Positions 1 through 7,107 of a stretch of DNA of 64,000 bases are shown here, in pieces. The stretch is from Amycolatopsis sp. NBC_00345 (GTDB lineage Bacteria > Actinomycetota > Actinomycetes > Mycobacteriales > Pseudonocardiaceae). Location: assembly GCF_036116635.1 (NCBI RefSeq), contig NZ_CP107995.1:7936001-8000000 (forward strand), given 5' to 3'. Each line of letters starts with the position of its first letter. Within the stretch, counting starts at the first letter, position 1. The notes beneath the pieces are model-generated. The model had not been told where the DNA came from, ran no database searches, and saw only the letters and a list, made by a program, of their open reading frames with translations. The translations under genes and the position numbers were made by a program.

Positions 1-1
1 C

Positions 2-529
2 GTCCCGGACGTGCTGGCACCCGGCCTCGACGTGCTGTTCTGCGGCATCAACCCGAGCCTCTACTCCGCCGTGCTCGGCGTGCACTTCGCGCGGCCCGGC
101 AACCGGTTCTGGCCGGCCCTGCACCGCGGCGGCTTCACCCCGCGGCAGTTCGACCCGAGCGAGCAACACGAGCTGCTCGCGCTGAAGCTCGGCGTCACCA
201 ACGTCGTGGACCGGGCCACCGCGCGGGCGGACGAGCTGAGCGACGACGAGCTTCGAGACGGCGGCAAGGCCCTGGTCGTCAAGGTCCAGCGGGCGAAACC
301 GCGCTGGCTGGCCGTGCTGGGCATCACGGCGTATCGCCTCGCGTTCGGCGAGCCGAAGGCGCGTGTCGGGCGCCAGGAGCGGATGATCGGGGCGACGAAC
401 GTGTGGGCCCTGCCCAACCCGAGCGGCCTCAACGCCCACTGGACACCGGCCGGACTGGCCGAGGAGTTCGCCGCGCTCCGCACACAGCTTGTCACCGATC
501 GTCCACCTAACGGGCTACACCCTCAGTAG
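2..529 (+). CDS. mug: Mismatch-specific uracil/thymine DNA glycosylase, 5'-truncated by window
   Basis: Mug/TDG-type glycosylase that removes uracil, thymine or ethenocytosine opposite guanine, the first step of base-excision repair in the cytoplasm. The frame is open to the left edge, so the gene starts outside the window; by comparison with E. coli Mug only a few N-terminal residues are missing. Of 175 visible residues, GINPS (about 15-19) is the family active-site motif whose Asn positions the attacking water, NRFW follows near residue 36, and NPSGL (about 138-142) is the base-flipping loop. The spacing of these motifs fits the 168-residue E. coli enzyme. The C-terminal tail after TQLVTD is unconserved. 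It is followed by a non-coding leader of the LuxR gene. Confidence 0.93.
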   Translation, partial: VPDVLAPGLDVLFCGINPSLYSAVLGVHFARPGNRFWPALHRGGFTPRQFDPSEQHELLALKLGVTNVVDRATARADELSDDELRDGGKALVVKVQRAKPRWLAVLGITAYRLAFGEPKARVGRQERMIGATNVWALPNPSGLNAHWTPAGLAEEFAALRTQLVTDRPPNGLHPQ

Positions 530-720
530 CAGACGGAGGAACGACCTCGGCCGCAAGGCGTCGAATCACCCCTGATCACGACCACTTTTCTACAGAGAGT
601 TTGCTGCGACTGGCCGATACGGCCATGAGGGGGAAACCGCGTCACGAGGGGCCTCCTGGGGACTCGAATGAGAGACAAGGTGTCATTCCCGTCCGGTCCC
701 AGCAGGGGGGATCGGGTGGT

Positions 721-760
721 GCCGGACGGCACGCCGAGGGGGCGTGCCGAAGCGTCCGGC
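721..760 (+). promoter_or_regulatory. Strong hairpin in the leader of the LuxR-type gene
   Basis: Bases 721-728 (GCCGGACG) pair with 753-760 (CGTCCGGC), and 729-735 (GCACGCC) pair with 741-747 (GGCGTGC). The loop is GAGGG and there is a five-base bulge at 748-752. The structure ends 17 bases before the Shine-Dalgarno sequence of the regulator. There is no U tract, so a simple terminator is unlikely; a leader stability element or attenuator is possible. Confidence 0.4.
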
Positions 761-794
761 GGCCCGGGAGCGACCTGGAGTACGGAGGCCCGAG

Positions 795-1583
795 ATGCGC
801 GGCATCGAGCCCCACCGACCGACCGTTGCACCGGGACAGCCCGGCGCGAGCCGCAGCCTCGGGGTCGCCGTGGTCGACCCCATCCCGATCTTCCGCGAGG
901 GACTGGCCGCGATGGTGCACCGCAGCCCCGGCCTGCACTGGGCAGGCCAGGCGGCGAGCCACCACGCCGCGCTCCAGCTGTGCGAGCAGGTGCGCCCCGA
1001 CGTGGTCATCCTCGACTCGGCGCTGGACCCCAACTGCCACCTCACCAAGCTGCTGGCCGCGGGTGACCCGGCGTTGCTGCTGGTGGTGCTCGTCCGCGAC
1101 GCCAACCGGACGCAGCAGTACCTGGCGACCGCCATCGGCGCGGGCGCGCACGCGATCGTGCCGCGAGCGGTGGACCCGCGCCGGCTCGCGGAGGCCATCC
1201 GGCGCGCGCACTCCGACCGTCGTTACATCGACCCGGCGCTGGCGGCGCTCACCGCCAGACCGAAACGCCAGCCGTCCCCCAGGGCGGCACCGGCCGAAGA
1301 CCACCTGACGCAGCCGAAGGGCGCGATGCCGCTTTCGCGCCGCGAGTACCAGGTGCTGCAGCTCGTGGCCGAAGGACTGGAGAACTCGGCGATCGCGAAG
1401 CTGCTGTTCCTGTCCGTGGAGACGGTCCGGACGCACGTGAAGAGCATCCTGCGCAAGCTTTCCGCGCGGGACCGGACACACGCCGTGACCATCGCGTTCC
1501 GCAGCGGCATCCTGATCCCGCGCGCGGACGACGGCCACAACCCCGCGCCCGTCCAGCCGGCCGTGGCGCGCGGCACCCCCTGA
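795..1583 (+). CDS. Orphan LuxR/NarL-type response regulator with degenerate receiver
   Basis: Two-domain transcription factor, 262 residues from ATG 795, preceded by GGAGTACGGAGG at 778-789; the upstream in-frame start lacks such a site. The receiver-like half begins at VVDPIPIFREG and keeps a plausible phospho-acceptor (VVILDS). The usual acidic pair is reduced to a single Asp (VVDP), and the conserved Lys near the domain end is replaced in AIVPRAVD. A linker leads to a clear LuxR HTH (SRREYQVLQLVAEG through VETVRTHVKSILRKL, about 175-240). No histidine kinase is adjacent. The degenerate pocket suggests phosphorylation-independent control or a different input; the target genes are not visible. 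Confidence 0.85.
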   Translation: MRGIEPHRPTVAPGQPGASRSLGVAVVDPIPIFREGLAAMVHRSPGLHWAGQAASHHAALQLCEQVRPDVVILDSALDPNCHLTKLLAAGDPALLLVVLVRDANRTQQYLATAIGAGAHAIVPRAVDPRRLAEAIRRAHSDRRYIDPALAALTARPKRQPSPRAAPAEDHLTQPKGAMPLSRREYQVLQLVAEGLENSAIAKLLFLSVETVRTHVKSILRKLSARDRTHAVTIAFRSGILIPRADDGHNPAPVQPAVARGTP

Positions 1584-1655
1584 CCTCACCCACCAGGTGG
1601 ATGTCGTTTTTTCGGCTGAATTCCGCCCCTGGAAGCGCGGTTTCGCTTGCTCCGG

Positions 1656-1693
1656 TTACTCGTAGGTAATATCCTGAAGTTACCGGCGAGTAA
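1656..1693 (+). promoter_or_regulatory. Two TetR-type operator-like sites upstream of fadE5
   Basis: TTACTCGTAGGTAA (1656-1669) and TTACCGGCGAGTAA (1680-1693) are near-palindromes. The second matches the reverse complement of the first at 12 of 14 positions, and their centres are 24 bp apart. They lie 47-85 bp before the fadE5 start and overlap a TAATAT hexamer (1667-1672). The same motif occurs at 51563 before a tetR gene and at 54525 between fabG4 and fadA2. Confidence 0.6.
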
Positions 1694-1740
1694 GGGAACA
1701 TGTGCCCGGCCGGAAAGCCGACACAAAACGGAGTGACGAC

Positions 1741-3585
1741 ATGGGCCACTACAAGAGCAACGTCCGAGACCTGGAGTTCAACCTCTTCGAGGTGCTCGGC
1801 GTACAGGAGCGCCTGGGCAAGGGCGTGCTCGCCGAGTCGGACGAGGAGACCGCGCGCGGGGTGCTGACCGAGCTGAACAAGCTCGCCACCGGCCCGCTGG
1901 CCGAGTCCTACGCCGACGCGGACCGGAACCCGCCGGTGTACGACCCCAAGACGTTCAGCGTCAAGATCCCCGAGTCGTTCAAGAAGAGCTACCAGCAGCT
2001 GATGGACGGCGAGTGGTGGCGCCTCGGCCTCACCAACGACCTCGGCGGCTTCGGCCTCCCCCCGACGGTGCAGTGGGCCGCGGCCGAGCTGATCCTCGGC
2101 GCGAACGCCCCGCTGTTCATGTACATGGCGGGCCCGAACTTCGCGATGATCGTGAAGAACAACGGCACCGAAGAGCAGCAGCACTGGGCGCAGCTGATGA
2201 TCGACCGCGCCTGGGGCGCGACGATGGTGCTGACCGAGCCGGACGCCGGCTCCGACGTCGGCGCGGGCCGCACCAAGGCCGTCAAGCAGGAGGACGGCTC
2301 CTGGCACATCGACGGCGTGAAGCGGTTCATCACCTCCGCCGAGCACGACATGAGCGAAAACATCATGCACCTCGTGCTGGCGCGCCCCGAGGGTCCCGGC
2401 ATCGAGACCAAGCCCGGCACGAAGGGCCTCTCGCTCTTCCTGGTGCCGAAGTACCACTTCGACTCGAAGACCGGTGAGCTGGGCGAGCGCAACGGCGCCT
2501 TCGTCACCAACGTCGAGCACAAGATGGGCATCAAGGCGTCCACCACCTGTGAGCTGACCTTCGGCCAGCACGGCACCCCGGCCAAGGGCTGGCTGCTCGG
2601 CGAGGTGCACAACGGCATCGCGCAGATGTTCCAGGTCATCGAGTACGCCCGGATGATGGTCGGCACCAAGGCGATCGCCACCCTGTCCACCGGTTACCTG
2701 AACGCGCGCGACTACGCCAAGGAGCGCGTGCAGGGCGCCGACCTGCCGAACATGCTGAACAAGGCCGCGCCGCGCGTCACGATCACGCACCACCCGGACG
2801 TCCGCCGCTCGCTGATGCTGCAGAAGGCGTACGCGGAGGGCCTGCGCGCGGTGTACCTGTACACGGCGTCGTTCCAGGACCAGCTGTGGACCGGCGAAGG
2901 CGACGAGGCTTCGCTGAAGCTGGCGCACGGCGTCAACGACCTGCTGCTGCCGATCGTCAAGGGCGTCGGCTCCGAGCGCGCGACCGAGCAGCTCGTGCAG
3001 TCACTGCAGACCCTCGGCGGGTCCGGCTTCCTGCAGGATTACCCGATCGAGCAGTACATCCGCGACGCGAAGATCGACTCGCTGTACGAGGGCACCACGG
3101 CGATCCAGTCGCTGGACTTCTTCTTCCGCAAGATCGTCCGTGACAAGGGCCAGTCGCTCGCGTACGTGGCCGGCGAGATCACGAAGTTCCTCGAAGCCGA
3201 GGCGGGCAACGGCCGGCTCAAGAACGAGCGCGCGCTGCTGAAGCAGGCCCTCGAGGACACGCAGGGCATGCTCGGCTCGCTGATCGGCTATCTGACCGCG
3301 TCGCAGGAGGACCCGCAGAACATCAACAAGGTCGGCCAGCACACCGTGCGGCTGCTGATGTCGGTGGGCGACCTGCTGATCGGCTGGCAGCTGCTCAAGG
3401 GCGCCGAGGTGGCCGTCGCCAAGCTGGACGCCGGCGCGTCGGCCAAGGACGTGCCGTTCTACGAGGGCAAGATCGCCGTGTCGTCGTTCTTCGCCAAGTC
3501 CGTGCTGCCGGAGCTGACCGCGCGCCGCGCGATTGTCGAGGCGGCCGACAACACGCTGATGGACGTGGACGAGTCGGTCTTCTGA
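1741..3585 (+). CDS. fadE5: FadE5-type acyl-CoA dehydrogenase
   Basis: FAD-dependent acyl-CoA dehydrogenase that makes the trans-2-enoyl-CoA in the first step of fatty-acid beta-oxidation. It has 614 residues, the length of the large mycobacterial FadE5 class rather than the 380-residue short-chain class. The N-terminus (MGHYKSNVRDLEFNLFEVLGV) is almost the M. tuberculosis FadE5 signature. The flavin/substrate segment MVLTEPDAGSDVG and the C-terminal LYEGTTAIQSLDF stretch are present. ATG 1741 is chosen because it carries that N-terminus and follows GGAG at 1731-1734. In mycobacteria fadE5 sits next to fadA2 and fabG4; here those genes are 50 kb away but share its operator motif. A terminator follows directly. 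Confidence 0.93.
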   Translation: MGHYKSNVRDLEFNLFEVLGVQERLGKGVLAESDEETARGVLTELNKLATGPLAESYADADRNPPVYDPKTFSVKIPESFKKSYQQLMDGEWWRLGLTNDLGGFGLPPTVQWAAAELILGANAPLFMYMAGPNFAMIVKNNGTEEQQHWAQLMIDRAWGATMVLTEPDAGSDVGAGRTKAVKQEDGSWHIDGVKRFITSAEHDMSENIMHLVLARPEGPGIETKPGTKGLSLFLVPKYHFDSKTGELGERNGAFVTNVEHKMGIKASTTCELTFGQHGTPAKGWLLGEVHNGIAQMFQVIEYARMMVGTKAIATLSTGYLNARDYAKERVQGADLPNMLNKAAPRVTITHHPDVRRSLMLQKAYAEGLRAVYLYTASFQDQLWTGEGDEASLKLAHGVNDLLLPIVKGVGSERATEQLVQSLQTLGGSGFLQDYPIEQYIRDAKIDSLYEGTTAIQSLDFFFRKIVRDKGQSLAYVAGEITKFLEAEAGNGRLKNERALLKQALEDTQGMLGSLIGYLTASQEDPQNINKVGQHTVRLLMSVGDLLIGWQLLKGAEVAVAKLDAGASAKDVPFYEGKIAVSSFFAKSVLPELTARRAIVEAADNTLMDVDESVF

Positions 3586-3604
3586 GCCACTCAGCCGCTC
3601 AGTG

Positions 3605-3642
3605 AGAAACGCCCCCGGTGCCCGCGCACCGGGGGCGTTTCT
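3605..3642 (+). terminator. Rho-independent-type terminator after fadE5
   Basis: A perfect 17-bp stem (3605-3621 with 3626-3642) closes a four-base CCGC loop, starts 20 bases after the fadE5 stop and is followed by TTCG. Confidence 0.85.
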
Positions 3643-3795
3643 TTCGGGTGACTTCGCCGGTTGTGACTGGCGAGGGGGTGGTGCCGGGTGGGTGTAATGC
3701 CCTTGGGAACGAGGTTTCGACGGCCCCGGCAAGGGGAATCACGACAGCGTCCGCGGCCGGTTGCCGCGGGCTCCATTTCAGGCAGAGGAGTTTCG

Positions 3796-4071
3796 ATGAC
3801 CGTCTCAGGCATCATCAGCGCCATCGTGATCGGCTTGATCCTCGGCCTGCTCGGCCGGCTGGTCGCGCCCGGCAAGCAGTCCATCCCGATCTGGCTGACG
3901 ATCGTCGTCGGCATCGTGGCGGCCTTCATCGGCACCTGGATCGCCCGCGGGATCGGCTACGCCGACACGAACGGGATCGACTGGCTCGAGATCCTCACGC
4001 AGGTGGTGATCGCCGCGATCGGCGTCAGCCTGGTGGCCGGCCTGTACGGCAGGCGCAGTGTGAACAGGTAA
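3796..4071 (+). CDS. GlsB/YeaQ/YmgE-family stress membrane protein
   Basis: Small integral membrane protein of 91 residues, related to the transglycosylase-associated (GlsB/YeaQ/YmgE) family, which is induced by envelope or general stress. Three hydrophobic helices are visible: residues about 4-22 (ISAIVIGLILGLLGRLV), 31-52 (WLTIVVGIVAAFIGTWIA) and 67-85. Family features GLLGRLVAPGKQ and the Gly-rich second helix are present. ATG 3796 is chosen for the GGCAGAGGAG ribosome site at 3781-3790; upstream in-frame codons lack a site and add a non-hydrophobic tail. It is monocistronic between two terminators. The biochemical role of the family is unknown. Confidence 0.88.
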   Translation: MTVSGIISAIVIGLILGLLGRLVAPGKQSIPIWLTIVVGIVAAFIGTWIARGIGYADTNGIDWLEILTQVVIAAIGVSLVAGLYGRRSVNR

Positions 4072-4092
4072 CCTCGGTTTTCGTTGCACAGT

Positions 4093-4123
4093 CCGGCCCG
4101 CTGCCGCTTCGGCAGCGGGCCGG
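4093..4123 (+). terminator. Terminator after the GlsB-family gene
   Basis: CCGGCCCGCTGCC (4093-4105) pairs perfectly with 4111-4123 around a GCTTC loop, followed by GTTTGTGTTCT. Confidence 0.82.
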
Positions 4124-4144
4124 GTTTGTGTTCTAGGCTGCCTG

Positions 4145-4916
4145 ATGACCTGGCTGGACCTCTCCGACCGCCCCGGCCCCTTGCCGTCCCCGCTGCCCGC
4201 CGGCCTGACCCGGCTGGACCTGGACCGCACCGGCCGCACGACGATCCCCGCCGAGGTGTTCTCCGCCCCGCTGGAGCACCTGAGCCTGTACGACAACCGG
4301 ATCAGCTCGCTCCCGGATGCACTGTGGACACTCACCGGCCTGCGAGTGCTGAACCTGGCGGACAACGAGCTGACGTCGCTGCCGCCCTCGGTGGCTTCGC
4401 TGCGTTCCCTGCACACGCTGGACCTCGGCCACAATCGGCTGGCGTCGCTGCCGGACGAGCTGGGCTCGCTCCCGAACCTGACGGAGTACCTTTACCTGAG
4501 CGACAACCGTCTGACGTCGTTCCCGGAATCGCTGTGCGCGCTGGGATCCCTGCGTTACCTGGGCTGCACGGACAACCGGATCAGCGCGTTGCCATCCGAT
4601 CTCGGGCTTTCGCTCGTTGCGCGAACTCCGCCTGTACCACAACGAAATCGCCGAGCTGCTCGAGTCGATCGGCACACTGTCGGCGTTGCGGGAACTCCAC
4701 CTCCGCGGCAACGACCTGCGCACCTTGCCGTCGTCGGTCGGCTCGCTGACCTCGTTGCGCCAGCTGGACCTGCGGCAGAACTCCCTGACCACGCTACCGT
4801 CCTCGCTAGCCGGTCTGTCCAAACTGGACAAAATGGACCTCCGCTGGAACAAGAACCTCCGCGTGCCACCCTGGCTGGCGGACCTCGAGGCGGCCGGCTG
4901 CATGGTCCTGTTGTAA
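4145..4916 (+). pseudogene. Leucine-rich-repeat protein interrupted by a frameshift
   Basis: Consecutive 23-residue bacterial LRR units (LxxLxLxxNxLxxLPxx) run from ATG 4145 to about 4606, then continue in another frame from about 4611 to the stop at 4914-4916. Removing one T from the TTT run at 4608-4610 restores a continuous protein (DLGLRSLRELRLYHNEI) of about 256 residues with nine to ten repeats. The break is therefore a one-base insertion or a sequencing error. The first frame alone would give a 268-residue product with a non-LRR tail. TAGGCT (4134-4139) lies five bases before ATG, which fits a leaderless transcript. LRR solenoids bind proteins; no ligand can be inferred. The 3' end faces the VanW gene with a four-base gap. 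Confidence 0.75.
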
Positions 4917-4920
4917 ACCG

Positions 4921-6750
4921 TCAGCACAAAACGATCGGCCGCGGAGCGTAGGTCGTATTGCGAGTTTCCTCGCGAATCTCGTTGCCTGTAGCCAAATCAT
5001 AGAACACGCGGGTGTCCGAGACGCTGAATCCCGTGGCGCCTACCGATGCCTGGCAGGTGCCGTCCGGGCCCGGGCCGAACTGGATGGGCGGCGAGACCTG
5101 GTTCGTCTGGCCGCCCGTGCGGCCTTCGACCCGGTACTGCTTCGTGCCCCAGATCCGCACCGTCACCGAGCCGCCGCCCGCGTAGGCCTGGATGGCGAAG
5201 CCCGTGGGGGCGGTGTCGGCGATCTTCAGCTCCACCGGGTTCCCCGCGTCGTCCACGGCCGCCGCGTCGCGACCGGCCGGGTAGCGGTCCAGGTAGTGGT
5301 CGTGCGCGGCGTGGCCGCCGTCGCCGAGGCCCGCCAGGTACGCCGCGTTGTACAAAGTGGACGCGAGCTGCGAAACTCCGCCGCCCACCACCGAAGGGCC
5401 CGTGCCGTCTTCGTCGGCGGGAGCGGTGACGTAGCCGTTCGCCGAAGTCCGGGCGCCCGAGCGCGCGCCGAGGCTGAACGTCTCACCCGGCTTCACGACG
5501 GCGCCCGAGACGCGGTCGGCGAGCGTCTGGATGTTCGTGGCCGCCGGGCCGCTGAAACCGCTCGTGGTGAACTCGCCGATCACCTCCTTGATGCCCAGCG
5601 CCGACACCGCTTCGGTCGACACGCTCGGCTTCGTCGCGTCGTACGCCACGCTCAGGTCCCGCCCGTCCGGCTTCGCCAGCACCTGCGTGATCGGCTTGAA
5701 AGTGTTGGCCCAGTTGATCTTCCGCGCGTCCTCGGACGGCTGCACCGCCGGCGCGCCCGCGGTGAACACGAGCTCCGCGTCGCGCCCGTCGGTCTCCGTC
5801 GACGCGAGGTCCGGCTGCACGGCCTGCTGCAGCTTGGCCTGGTCGATCCGCAGCTCCAGGCTGCCGCCGTCGCGCGGCGCGAACTGGAACGACGCGGCGA
5901 TCGCGGCCGGCGTCAGCGTCGCGTCCTTGTCCTGGCCGTGCACCACCACCGGCTTCGCCACCGCGGGCGTCACCACCTGGTCCAGCAGCGCGTGCACCCC
6001 GGCCGAGGTCGCCTTCGGCGGCGTCACGGCCATCCGCAGCGGCACGCCGCCCGGCGCGAGCCAGTCCGCGATCACCGCCTGCACGGCCGCGGGGACGTCC
6101 GCCAGCAACTGTCCCTGCCGCGGCTCGACGGGGTACGGCGTCACGTCCGTCGCCGACTTCGGCAGGAACCCGATACCGCCCTCCACCAGCGGGTGATTCA
6201 GCCGCCGCTCGGCCAGCGCCCGCACGGCCTGGCCGACCTCCTCCTGGTCCGAGCGCGTGACCACGCCGACGTCACGCGTGCTGAAGAACGACATGATCCG
6301 CGTGATCGGGCTCAACGGCTGATGCCCGGCCTGCGCGAGCGTCGCCGGCCAGTCCAGGCCGAGGCCGGACTCGGCGGGCACCAGCGTCGCCGTGACGTCA
6401 CCGCCGCGCACCGGCACCGGCTGCGTCAGCCGCGGCTGGAGCTGGGCACGCAGCTTGGCCTCGGCGTCGGCGTGCGAGAGGCCGCCGACGTCGACGCCCG
6501 CCACGACCACGCCACGCGGCACGTCGCCCGCGTTGGCGATCAGGTCGACGGCGTACAGCAGCACGAACAGCCCCAGCAGGCCCCCGACGATCATGAACGT
6601 GCGGCCGATCTTGCGCCGGACGCGACGCGCCGACGTATCGGGCGGCGGGGGCGCGTCGACGACGGCGAAGATCTCCGTGGCCAGGTCGTCTTCGGATTCC
6701 TGCAGCAGGTCGTCGAAGAAGAGGTCCTGCGAGGTTTCGTCTTCGCGCAC
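4921..6750 (-). CDS. VanW-family membrane-anchored protein
   Basis: 609-residue envelope protein. It has a cytoplasmic N-terminus (about 1-50, acidic then Pro- and Arg-rich), one transmembrane helix (FMIVGGLLGLFVLLYAVDLI, about 52-72), extracytoplasmic repeats resembling the PG_binding_4 domain, and a C-terminal VanW domain (about 395-530) with TTSGFSGPAATNIQ, KPGETFSLG and GGGVSQLASTLYNAA. VanW proteins are linked to vancomycin clusters by name only; their activity is unknown, and a role at the peptidoglycan is inferred from the domain mix. GTG 6750 follows GGGGAGGGCAGGC on the minus strand. It is the last gene of a three-gene minus-strand operon, 23 bases after the GroES-like gene. Confidence 0.88.
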   Translation of the reverse strand: MREDETSQDLFFDDLLQESEDDLATEIFAVVDAPPPPDTSARRVRRKIGRTFMIVGGLLGLFVLLYAVDLIANAGDVPRGVVVAGVDVGGLSHADAEAKLRAQLQPRLTQPVPVRGGDVTATLVPAESGLGLDWPATLAQAGHQPLSPITRIMSFFSTRDVGVVTRSDQEEVGQAVRALAERRLNHPLVEGGIGFLPKSATDVTPYPVEPRQGQLLADVPAAVQAVIADWLAPGGVPLRMAVTPPKATSAGVHALLDQVVTPAVAKPVVVHGQDKDATLTPAAIAASFQFAPRDGGSLELRIDQAKLQQAVQPDLASTETDGRDAELVFTAGAPAVQPSEDARKINWANTFKPITQVLAKPDGRDLSVAYDATKPSVSTEAVSALGIKEVIGEFTTSGFSGPAATNIQTLADRVSGAVVKPGETFSLGARSGARTSANGYVTAPADEDGTGPSVVGGGVSQLASTLYNAAYLAGLGDGGHAAHDHYLDRYPAGRDAAAVDDAGNPVELKIADTAPTGFAIQAYAGGGSVTVRIWGTKQYRVEGRTGGQTNQVSPPIQFGPGPDGTCQASVGATGFSVSDTRVFYDLATGNEIREETRNTTYAPRPIVLC

Positions 6751-6773
6751 GCCTGCCCTCCCCCTGCCAGGAG

Positions 6774-7106
6774 CTACAGGTACAGCCCCGTGCCCTGTTC
6801 GGTCCGCTCAGTGGCGACGGCGTGAATGTCCCGCTCGCGCATCACCAGGTGCCCTTCACCCTTGATCTCGACCTCGAACTGGTCTTCGGGGTTGAAGAGC
6901 ACACGGTCGCCCAGCTTGACGTTCCGCACGCTGTTGCCCACGCCCAGTACATCACCCCAGGCGAGCCTGCGCGCCACTTGCGCGGTCGCCGGGATGACGA
7001 TGCCGCCGCTGCTGCGTCGCTCGCCCTCCTCGGGGGACAGCCGCACGAGCACCCGGTCGTGCAGCATCTGGATCTCGAGCTGGGGGCCGTCGGACACGGC
7101 TCCCAT
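6774..7106 (-). CDS. GroES-like co-chaperonin family protein
   Basis: 110-residue protein with the GroES fold signature: LHDRVLVRLSPEEGERRSSGGIVIP near the N-terminus, then GDVLGVG, VKLGDRVLF and a C-terminal strand (HLVMRERDIHAVA). Canonical GroES is about 97 residues and sits beside groEL; no groEL is present here, so this is a second, divergent copy of uncertain client. ATG 7106 is favoured because the upstream extension overlaps the preceding gene and lacks GroES similarity. The upstream stop (TAG) is one base before this ATG, so translation is probably coupled to the NHL-thioredoxin gene. Confidence 0.82.
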   Translation of the reverse strand: MGAVSDGPQLEIQMLHDRVLVRLSPEEGERRSSGGIVIPATAQVARRLAWGDVLGVGNSVRNVKLGDRVLFNPEDQFEVEIKGEGHLVMRERDIHAVATERTEQGTGLYL

Positions 7107-7107
7107 G

